From Nesterenkonia lacusekhoensis (GTDB taxonomy: Bacteria > Actinomycetota > Actinomycetes > Actinomycetales > Micrococcaceae), in the NCBI RefSeq assembly GCF_017876395.1, contig NZ_JAGINX010000001.1, forward strand, positions 1,612,001 through 1,676,000: 64,000 nucleotides of DNA. Reading direction: 5' to 3'. The notes beneath the pieces were generated by a model, which was given only the letters and a program-made list of their open reading frames with translations, did no database searches and had not been told where the DNA came from. Positions within the stretch are counted from its first letter, which is position 1. Each line of letters opens with the position of its first letter. Both the position numbers and the translations under genes were made by a program. Shown one piece after another: positions 34,209 through 40,865 of the stretch.

Positions 34209-35003
34209 ATGACCGACCGTTCGTTCTCCCTCAGCACTCAGACTCTCGGCGACGCCGGCCAGACGGTGGTCTTCCTGCACGGGCTCTTCGGGCAGGGGAA
34301 GAACTTCACCCAGATCGCCAAGGGGCTGCAGCCTGAGTTCCGCTCGGTGCTGGTGGACCTGCCCAATCACGGGGCCTCGGACTGGACGGAGACGTTCAGC
34401 TACATCGAGCAGGCTGACCTGGTGGCCGAGCAGCTGCGTTCCGGAGCTGCGGCTGAGGAGCCGGTACATCTGGTGGGGCATTCGATGGGCGGCAAGGTCG
34501 CCATGTGCCTGGCGCTGCGGCACCCGGAGCTGATCCGCAGCCTGGTGATCGTGGACATCTCCCCGGTGAAGCGAGCGGATATGGATGAGTTCGACCACCT
34601 GCTCGGTCACCTGCGCCAACTGGACCTGGAGCAGCTGGGCTCACGCCGCGACGCCGACGCACAGCTGCGCGAGCCCATCCCGGAGGACATGGTGCGCGGG
34701 TTCCTGCTGCAGAGCCTGGAGAGCGGGGCCGAGGGCCTCGCCTGGAAGTCCAACCTGGACCTGCTGCACGAGAGCCTGGACGAGATCGGCGACTTCCCCG
34801 AGTTCAGCGAGGAGCAGTACGAGGGCCCGGTGCTGTGGATCGCCGGAGCGAAGTCCGACTACGTGGAAGAACGCGCCGAGCCGGTGATGCGCGAGCTGTT
34901 CCCGCGGGTCTTCCAGACCACCGTCAAGAATGCCGGCCACTGGGTGCACGCCGAGCAGCCGCAGGTGTTCACTGAGGTGTTGCGGCGGTTCCTGAAGAGC
35001 TGA
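34209..35003 (+). CDS. Alpha/beta hydrolase (YbfF-like esterase)
   Basis: A 264-residue hydrolase with the nucleophile elbow GHSMGGKVA, oxyanion region LHGLFGQGKNF, and the late Asp and His in GAKSDYV and NAGHWVHAEQP. The pattern is close to YbfF-type short-chain acyl esterases. The physiological substrate is unknown. The ATG at 34209 is preceded by AGGAAGG; an in-frame GTG lies immediately before it. Confidence 0.88.
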   Translation: MTDRSFSLSTQTLGDAGQTVVFLHGLFGQGKNFTQIAKGLQPEFRSVLVDLPNHGASDWTETFSYIEQADLVAEQLRSGAAAEEPVHLVGHSMGGKVAMCLALRHPELIRSLVIVDISPVKRADMDEFDHLLGHLRQLDLEQLGSRRDADAQLREPIPEDMVRGFLLQSLESGAEGLAWKSNLDLLHESLDEIGDFPEFSEEQYEGPVLWIAGAKSDYVEERAEPVMRELFPRVFQTTVKNAGHWVHAEQPQVFTEVLRRFLKS

Positions 35004-35035
35004 GTATCAACTAGCGGAGAACAACGCAGAGCGAG

Positions 35036-35497
35036 CTATTCCGAGCGTCGGTCCTCGAACTGAATATTCAGTCCATTACTCGGATGGTAGGTCCAGGAGG
35101 CTTCAAAGTCTCCCCACGAAGTAGACCGGGTTCCGTCCAATGCGCGTGTTCGGGAGATATCGCTGAGCACGTGTTCCGGAACAGCGATCCGGTCGAGGGC
35201 GCACTCGTAGATTCGAGCCCTCTCAGAGATCCCTTCGACAACAGCCTCGTAGGTTTCGTCGCCCAAATATGACCGATCCGACGGCTGGACATAGACATTC
35301 TCAGCAACCAGCACGTCATACTCCGAGTCGTAGCTAAGAACGTTTCCGTGCTCTTCACCCTCGGCGCAGTCTTCATAAGCCAGCCGCAGGAGAGATGTCT
35401 CCTCCTGGTCTAACTGTGCTTCCGCCGAATCGGAACAACCAGCCGTAGCTGCCAGGACTAGCGCGGCGAAGAACACCCATGATGTCCTCAATTTCAT
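35036..35497 (-). CDS. Putative lipoprotein
   Basis: A 153-residue protein with a signal peptide (KLRTSWVFFAALVLAATAG) and lipobox ATAGC, so the mature protein would be lipid-anchored from Cys-20 on the cell surface. The start is ATG 35497 with AGGAGGGG upstream. No domain was recognised; the mature part is acidic and contains two further cysteines (EDCAEGEE, YECALDR) that could form a disulfide. The codon usage looks less GC-rich than the neighbours, suggesting acquisition. Confidence 0.7.
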   Translation of the reverse strand: MKLRTSWVFFAALVLAATAGCSDSAEAQLDQEETSLLRLAYEDCAEGEEHGNVLSYDSEYDVLVAENVYVQPSDRSYLGDETYEAVVEGISERARIYECALDRIAVPEHVLSDISRTRALDGTRSTSWGDFEASWTYHPSNGLNIQFEDRRSE

Positions 35498-35722
35498 TCC
35501 CCTCCTGAGCTTGGGACTAATTAGATCCCCAACTCGCATCCCTTGCGACGATTGATAGCTAGTTCGTTTCAACGCCTAGTAAACGCATGGCTCGTAAACC
35601 GCCGACGGCGAAAAGCTCCTCAAGGCAGAACGCACTTAGTGGCATGACCCCCTAATTTCGGTCCACGAGTTATGAGAGTCGCACTAGCGCCCGACGCTCC
35701 GGGCAGGAAAACTGGTGTGACC

Positions 35723-36007
35723 ATGACAAGCAAGAGAAGACGCCATACCCCGGAACAGATCATCCGGAAGCTCCAAGACGCTGAGAAGCTCCAGGCAGAA
35801 GGCCACGACGTCGCCGCCACCGCCCGCGAACTGGGAGTCACCGAGGCCACCTACTACCGGTGGAAGAACCAATACGGCGGGCTCAAAGCCGAAGACGCCA
35901 AACGGCTGAAGGAACTTCAGAAGCAAAACGACCGGCTCAAGAAGCTCCTGGCCGAGGCGGAGCTGGAGAAGGCCGCGCTGAAGGAGCTGGCGGAGGGAAA
36001 CTTCTAA
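35723..36007 (+). CDS. IS3-family OrfA (element A)
   Basis: A 94-residue DNA-binding protein: [20 protein letters not shown] and the helix-turn-helix [24 protein letters not shown], then a leucine-zipper-like helix ([20 protein letters not shown]). The start ATG is at 35723. The frame ends at a TAA six bases after a GGGAAAC slippery heptamer, which would allow a -1 shift into the orfB frame and an OrfAB transposase. Confidence 0.9.
   Translation: MTSKRRRHTPEQIIRKLQDAEKLQAEGHDVAATARELGVTEATYYRWKNQYGGLKAEDAKRLKELQKQNDRLKKLLAEAELEKAALKELAEGNF
35995..36001 (+). promoter_or_regulatory. Candidate -1 frameshift heptamer
   Basis: GGGAAAC in the zero-frame phase G_GGA_AAC of orfA fits the X_XXY_YYZ rule for -1 slippage. 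A shift here continues in the orfB frame as [14 protein letters not shown] and on into the integrase domain, the usual IS3 route to the OrfAB transposase. Confidence 0.55.
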
Positions 36008-36042
36008 GCCCGGACCGGCGCCGAGCAGCTGCGCGACACCTG

Positions 36043-36834
36043 ATGGCCACCATGGGCATCAGTGAACGCAGAGCCACCGCGCTGGCCGGGCTTGCCCGAT
36101 CCGCCTTCCGCCGGGCACTGAAGTCTGAGAACGCTGGTGATCCTGATGCTGGGCTGCGGGCCTGGCTACGGGCTTATGCAAAGGACCACCCGCGCTGGGG
36201 CTACCGGCGGGCCTATCATGATGCCCGAGCCGAGGGCTGGGCGGTCAACCATAAGAAGGTCCAGCGGCTCTGGCGTGAAGAGGGCCTGCGGGTTCCGGTG
36301 AGACGTCGACGCAAACGCGTGGGGTCCTCCACCGCGGAAGCCCCGCAGGCGGACGCGCCGAATGTGGTGTGGGCGGTGGACTTCCAATTCGACGCCGATG
36401 AGACGGGCCGGGCGATCAAGATCGCCTCGATCGTCGATGAGCACACTCGCGAATGCCTGGGCGGGATCGTGGCCCGCAGCATCACCGGTGATGACCTCAC
36501 CGCCCACCTCGACGCTATCGCCGCTGACCGGGGGCTTCCAGAGGTCCTACGGTGTGACAACGGCCCGGAGCTGATCTGCCACGCGATGGCCGACTGGGCC
36601 GGGGAGGTCACGGGGATCCACTACATCCCGCCGGGTGCGCCGTGGCGCAATGGGTACGTGGAGTCCTTCAACAGCAGGATCCGGGATGAGTGCCTGAACA
36701 TCACCAGCTTCTGGTCTTTGACCCATGCTCGGGTGATCATCACGGATTGGAAGAAGGAATACAACACCATCCGGCGCCACTCAGCGCTCGGGTACCGCAG
36801 CCCGGCTGAGTATGCTGAAATCTGTACCCATTGA
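36043..36834 (+). CDS. IS3-family OrfB transposase domain (element A)
   Basis: An integrase-like catalytic domain of 263 residues from ATG 36043; the frame is open upstream to the slippery site. An HTH_21-type region precedes the DDE core: the first Asp in [10 protein letters not shown], the second in [11 protein letters not shown] and the Glu in [13 protein letters not shown]. The end [13 protein letters not shown] is typical of the family. Apparently intact. Confidence 0.92.
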   Translation: MATMGISERRATALAGLARSAFRRALKSENAGDPDAGLRAWLRAYAKDHPRWGYRRAYHDARAEGWAVNHKKVQRLWREEGLRVPVRRRRKRVGSSTAEAPQADAPNVVWAVDFQFDADETGRAIKIASIVDEHTRECLGGIVARSITGDDLTAHLDAIAADRGLPEVLRCDNGPELICHAMADWAGEVTGIHYIPPGAPWRNGYVESFNSRIRDECLNITSFWSLTHARVIITDWKKEYNTIRRHSALGYRSPAEYAEICTH

Positions 36835-36995
36835 AGAAACCGCGGCCCGCATAACGCGTGGACCTACTTCCGGGGGCAACCCATTAGCCCCATTGCGCGA
36901 GCTCCTCTCCCTATGCGAGCACATTCAAGAACTACCGAGCAGAATCTTAGCTCCCCTGGGAGCCGCGCCGACCCCATCTCGGGCTTTATGTCGAA

Positions 36996-37017
36996 CATGT
37001 CAAAGTGAGCTGACATG
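36996..37017. promoter_or_regulatory. Inverted repeat upstream of ligD
   Basis: CATGTCA-N8-TGACATG, a perfect 7-bp inverted repeat. It overlaps the alternative ligD ATG at 37015, arguing that this ATG is not the real start and that the repeat is an operator or part of the leader. Bases 36880-36995 contain nothing else I can support. Confidence 0.4.
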
Positions 37018-37071
37018 GGAGGAAACGCTCCAACTCTTTCCAAGCGCCCCACCTCGTGCTTCACTGCCCCT

Positions 37072-39558
37072 ATGGCCCCACAGCAGACGGTCACTATCTC
37101 CGGGAAGAAGCTGAAGCTCACCAACTTGGACAAGGTGCTCTTCCCTGTCTCAGACACCACGAAGGCTGAGGTCATCGAGTACCTCCAGACGGTGGCGCCA
37201 GTCATGCTTCCCCATGTCCTCGGCCGTCCGGTCACGCGCAAACGCTGGCCCGACGGCGTGGGCACTGCCGATGAGCCCAACGACGCCTTCTTCCGGAAGA
37301 ACCTCGAGGACTCCGCTCCCCGGTGGGTCCATCGCCTGGCGCTGCAGCACTCCGATCATGTGAACACCTATCCGGTGGCCACCTCCGAGGCCGAGCTGGC
37401 GTGGTTCGGGCAGGTCGCAGCCCTGGAGCTGCACGTGCCGCAGTGGCGGTTTGACGGGGAACCCAAACAGGCAGGCAAGAAGGACCCCTCCCCTACCGAG
37501 CGCCGCAATCCCGACCGGCTGGTCCTGGACCTGGACCCAGGCCCCGGCACGGGACTGTCCGAATGCGCACAGGTGGCCCGCTGGTGCCGAGAGATCCTGA
37601 ATGCCATGGGCCTGCCGTCCGTCCCGGTGACCTCCGGCTCGAAGGGCGTGCACCTCTACGCCGCGCTGGACGGCTCCTACACCTCAGAGCAGGTCTCCGA
37701 TGTCGCGAAGGAGTTGGCGACCTCTCTGGAGAAGGATCACCCGAACGAGGTGATCAGCTCCATGAAGAAGTCCCAGCGCAAGGGCAAGGTCTTCATCGAT
37801 TGGTCGCAGAACCACTGGAACAAGACCACCGTCGCCCCCTACTCGCTGCGCGGGCGCCCGGGCTCCTCGGACGGCCCCTATGTGGCCGCGCCGCGCACCT
37901 GGGAGGAGCTAGAAGACCCTGATCTGGGGCACCTGGACTTCCGGCAGGTCATGGAGCGGGTAGCCCAGGGCACGGATCCCTTGCAGGACTTCGGAGCATC
38001 GGTCTTCCAAACCGACGGCGCCGAGGACCGACTCACCACCTACCGCTCCATGCGCGACGCCGGCAAGACACCGGAACCTGTCCCCACGGGCTCCCCCGCT
38101 GCCCGCAGCGAGGACCCCATCTTCGTGATCCAGGAGCACCATGCCCGCCGCCTGCATTTCGACACTCGGCTGGAGCGCGACGGCGTCCTGGTCTCCTGGG
38201 CAGTGCCGAAGGCTCCTCCGCTGAAGCAGGGCACCCAGCGGTTGGCTGTCCAGACCGAGGACCATCCGCTCGAATACGCCGAGTTCGAGGGCACCATCCC
38301 CAAGGGCGAGTACGGCGGCGGCGAGGTCACCATCTGGGACTCCGGCACCGTGGACATCGAGAAGTGGGAAGAGTCCAAGGTGGTCTTCACCCTCCACGGA
38401 CAGCCCGACGGCGGCCTGGGCGGCAAACCTCGCCGCTACGCCCTGGTGAAGACTGGCGAGGAGGATAAGCAGTGGCTGATCCGGCTCATGAAGAAGCAAC
38501 CGGAGGCGAAGCGTTCCAAGACGAGTCGAAAAACCGCCTCACCGCAGGATCAACCCCTGCAGCTCCCCTCCCCTATGCTCGCCACACTCGGCAGCCCCTC
38601 AGACATCCGCGGAACAGGGTGGACCTTCGAGGGCAAATGGGACGGTTACCGCATGCTGGCCAAGGTCGACGCCGACGGCGTCTCCCTGCGCAGCCGCAAC
38701 GGCAAAGACCTGACCGCGGCCTTCCCGGAACTCACCGAGCTGGCAGACCTGGTCCCCGCAGGGACCATCCTGGACGGGGAGGTCGTCGCACTGAACTCGA
38801 ACAGCCGTCCGGATTTCGGCCTGCTGCAGAAGCGTGGCCGCCTGACCAAGAAGCGGGAGATCGAACAGGCCGCGAAGAAGACGCCCGTCCACTACATGCT
38901 CTTTGACGTGCTGCACACCGCTGAGCAGGGCGATCTGACGCAGGAGCCCTATGCCGAGCGTCGACGTCTCCTCATGGACCTAGTCAGCGAGGGCCAGCAT
39001 GTTCAGGCTCCAGGCGACCTGGGAGACTCCCTTGATGAGGCCATGGAGGTCAGCGAGGAGCTGAAGCTGGAAGGGATCCTGTGCAAGCGCACCGACAGCA
39101 CCTACGCCGCCGGTCGTAGGTCTGAGGACTGGGTGAAGATCAAGCACGAGAACCATGCCGACGTCACCATCATCGGCTGGCGCCAGGGCAAGGGCAGCCG
39201 CAAGAACACCTTCGGCTCCCTTTTGCTCGCGCTTCCCGACGACGACGGTGCGCTCCACTACGCCGGCCGGGTCGGCACCGGCTTCAGCGATGCTGCCTTG
39301 AACGACCTCAGAACTCAGCTCGAGAAGCTGGTACGCAAGACTCCCCCAGTGAATGACGTCCCCGACGAAGATGCCGCAGATGCCACGTGGGTGACCCCGA
39401 AGCTTCAGGCCGAGGTTGTCCCGCGTCAAGTAGTTGGCAGGATTTCCTTGGTTTTGAATGTCGGGGTGGTGGGGTCGGCCAGGCCCAGGTGCACCTCCTT
39501 GGGCCGGTTCCATGAGATGGCCTCGTGGGGCCGGAGCTCGTTGTACTCGATCCGGTAG
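37072..39558 (+). CDS. ligD: ATP-dependent DNA ligase D, 3' end replaced by an IS3 element
   Basis: The multifunctional NHEJ ligase. Order: polymerase/primase domain (ISGKKLKLTNLDKVLFP, LDLDPGPGT, VTSGSKGVHLY; about residues 1-300), phosphoesterase domain (FVIQEHHARRLHFDTRLERD, GTIPKGEYGGGEV; about 345-490) and ligase domain with the adenylated lysine in EGKWDGYR (about residue 522). This Pol-PE-Lig order is that of mycobacterial LigD. After WVTPKLQAE the frame runs into IS3 element B and adds about 47 foreign residues before a stop. The lost tail is still present beyond the IS. The start ATG 37072 fits the family N-terminus; ATG 37015 is in frame. The truncated protein may keep polymerase and partial ligase function. 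Confidence 0.93.
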   Translation: MAPQQTVTISGKKLKLTNLDKVLFPVSDTTKAEVIEYLQTVAPVMLPHVLGRPVTRKRWPDGVGTADEPNDAFFRKNLEDSAPRWVHRLALQHSDHVNTYPVATSEAELAWFGQVAALELHVPQWRFDGEPKQAGKKDPSPTERRNPDRLVLDLDPGPGTGLSECAQVARWCREILNAMGLPSVPVTSGSKGVHLYAALDGSYTSEQVSDVAKELATSLEKDHPNEVISSMKKSQRKGKVFIDWSQNHWNKTTVAPYSLRGRPGSSDGPYVAAPRTWEELEDPDLGHLDFRQVMERVAQGTDPLQDFGASVFQTDGAEDRLTTYRSMRDAGKTPEPVPTGSPAARSEDPIFVIQEHHARRLHFDTRLERDGVLVSWAVPKAPPLKQGTQRLAVQTEDHPLEYAEFEGTIPKGEYGGGEVTIWDSGTVDIEKWEESKVVFTLHGQPDGGLGGKPRRYALVKTGEEDKQWLIRLMKKQPEAKRSKTSRKTASPQDQPLQLPSPMLATLGSPSDIRGTGWTFEGKWDGYRMLAKVDADGVSLRSRNGKDLTAAFPELTELADLVPAGTILDGEVVALNSNSRPDFGLLQKRGRLTKKREIEQAAKKTPVHYMLFDVLHTAEQGDLTQEPYAERRRLLMDLVSEGQHVQAPGDLGDSLDEAMEVSEELKLEGILCKRTDSTYAAGRRSEDWVKIKHENHADVTIIGWRQGKGSRKNTFGSLLLALPDDDGALHYAGRVGTGFSDAALNDLRTQLEKLVRKTPPVNDVPDEDAADATWVTPKLQAEVVPRQVVGRISLVLNVGVVGSARPRCTSLGRFHEMASWGRSSLYSIR

Positions 39559-40355
39559 TCCTCGGCCCGCTCGGCGAGCACGATCGCGTCGTCGATCTCG
39601 TCCAGGTAGAGCCGTTCGTACTTCAGCGTGCCGAAGCCGCGTTCACGGGACCCGTTCTGCCCCGGGGTCTTCACTCGGGTGCGCACGTGGTGTAGCTCGG
39701 GGTGGGCGGCGATGAAGGACTCGAAGCGGAAGGACCGGAACGGCCCGCCGTTGTCCGTCACGATGGTCACCACGGGCAACAGCTCACCGGTCTCGGGATC
39801 GACCGGGCAGGCCTCGACCAGCGGGTGACCGAACATGGCCTCGTAGTCGGCCAGGGCCAACTCGATCGCGTCGATCGCGTCGTGCTGGTTCCCGGTGGGC
39901 GAAACGTGGAAGGGGTGCTCGTACTTGGACCAGTAGTCCCGGCACCCGGCCAGCCGCCAGGTCCCTCCGGTGGTGGTCTCGAACTCGCTGAAGTCCAGCT
40001 GCCAGACTTGGTTCGGGCCTGAGGGCTCGGTGGCGAACGCGGCCTTGCGCCGCTCGGCCAGCTTCCGTCGCTCCCGTTGGTACTGCGCGGGCAGAATCAG
40101 CCCCTCGTCGCGCAGGATTCGCAGCACGGTCGCCTCGGAAACCACATGCCCGTCGTGGCGGACCATTGCCCAGATCTTCCGATGCCCCCACGCCGGATGG
40201 GCCAGCGCGTGCTTGACCACCAGTTCCCTGGCAGCCTGCCGTCCCGGTTGCGGCCACGGTCCCTTCACCGCCGTCCCGGTGCGGGCCTTGGCCTGCCAGC
40301 GGCGCCAGGTCCGCTCGGGCATGTCGAAGAGCTGGCAGAACCTCGCGGTCGACAT
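39426..40355 (-). CDS. IS3-family OrfB transposase domain (element B)
   Basis: A 309-residue integrase-type catalytic domain from ATG 40355; the frame is open upstream into orfA. An N-terminal HTH-like part (FCQLFDMPERTWRRWQAKA) is followed by the DDE core with VWQLDFSEFE (Asp), VTDNGGPFRS (Asp) and GQNGSRERGFGTLKYERLY (Glu). The C-terminus contains YNELRPHEAISWNRP. The frame is -1 relative to orfA. Confidence 0.9.
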   Translation of the reverse strand: MSTARFCQLFDMPERTWRRWQAKARTGTAVKGPWPQPGRQAARELVVKHALAHPAWGHRKIWAMVRHDGHVVSEATVLRILRDEGLILPAQYQRERRKLAERRKAAFATEPSGPNQVWQLDFSEFETTTGGTWRLAGCRDYWSKYEHPFHVSPTGNQHDAIDAIELALADYEAMFGHPLVEACPVDPETGELLPVVTIVTDNGGPFRSFRFESFIAAHPELHHVRTRVKTPGQNGSRERGFGTLKYERLYLDEIDDAIVLAERAEDYRIEYNELRPHEAISWNRPKEVHLGLADPTTPTFKTKEILPTT

Positions 40356-40372
40356 GCCCGCTTCCACGCGGA

Positions 40373-40690
40373 TCACCTCGAGGTCCTCGAAGGGCCCAGC
40401 CGGCCCTCCGCGGACTTCTTCCACACCCTGGCTTCCAGGTGTGCCTCGCCCAAGGCCTGGGTCAGCTCGGCGACCTCGGCCTCCAGCTGTTCCTCTCGGG
40501 AGGATGGTCCGGACCTGCCGGCCACCAGGGCGGTCTTGCCGGCTTCCAGGAACTCGGCCTTCCACCGTCCGATGGACTGCTCACTGACTTTCTCCTTGCG
40601 TGCCGCTTCGGCGATGGACATCTCGCCGGCCAGCACGCTCAGCACTATCCGGGTCTTCTTCTCCGCCGGAATCGAGGGTGGTCTACCCAT
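40373..40690 (-). CDS. IS3-family OrfA (element B)
   Basis: A 105-residue protein with the helix-turn-helix MSIAEAARKEKVSEQSIGRWKA and a following coiled helix (REEQLEAEVAELTQALGEAH). A GGGCCCT heptamer at 40391-40397, in phase G_GGC_CCT, could support -1 slippage into orfB; being GC-rich, it would be a weak site. The start is ATG 40690. Confidence 0.85.
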   Translation of the reverse strand: MGRPPSIPAEKKTRIVLSVLAGEMSIAEAARKEKVSEQSIGRWKAEFLEAGKTALVAGRSGPSSREEQLEAEVAELTQALGEAHLEARVWKKSAEGRLGPSRTSR

Positions 40691-40748
40691 GACTGACTCT
40701 CCTTCAGGACCTACATAACGGCCCTGCCACTAAGTCTGACGCGCGACA

Positions 40749-40834
40749 AGGTGAAGCACTCAGGCCTCACTCGCGACCACCGTTTACGACACCCCACCTG
40801 GCGGACGGCGAGGTTAGGAAGGACTCCCCTATGA
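40749..40834 (+). pseudogene. ligD: ligD 3' remnant beyond the IS
   Basis: Deleting the IS and one AGGT copy rejoins AE-V with KHSGLTRDHRLRHPTWRTAR and ends at the TGA 40832-40834. TRDHRLRHPTWR matches the conserved end of LigD ligase domains (TRDGRLRHPS/T type). Excision would therefore restore a full-length LigD. Confidence 0.88.
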
Positions 40835-40865
40835 CCATGCAGGCCCTCGGCGATTGCAGTCACCC

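Larger units (their letters stand above)
35645..36879 (+). mobile_element. IS3-family insertion sequence A
   Basis: Imperfect terminal inverted repeats: the left TGACCCCCTAATTTCGGTCC continues into CACGAGTTATG, and the complement of the right end reads TTGCCCCCGGAAGTAGGTCC followed by CACGCGTTATG. orfA and orfB lie inside in -1 relation. I see no clear target duplication, so it is older than IS3 element B or has suffered end changes. It sits between the lipoprotein gene and ligD without breaking a recognisable gene. Exact ends are uncertain by 1-2 bp. Confidence 0.85.
39417..40748 (-). mobile_element. IS3-family insertion sequence B (1332 bp) inside ligD
   Basis: Ends are imperfect inverted repeats (left TGTCCCGCGTCAAGTAGTTG, right complement TGTCGCGCGTCAGACTTAGT, both followed by GGCAGG). 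A 4-bp target duplication AGGT flanks it (39413-39416 and 40749-40752). It is oriented opposite to ligD. The sequence differs from element A, so this is a separate IS type. The intact duplication suggests a fairly recent insertion. Confidence 0.93.

Noticed and set aside
36864-37280. 138-codon minus-strand frame at the ligD start
   Set aside because: It overlaps the conserved ligD N-terminus and starts inside IS3 element A's end; no supporting features.
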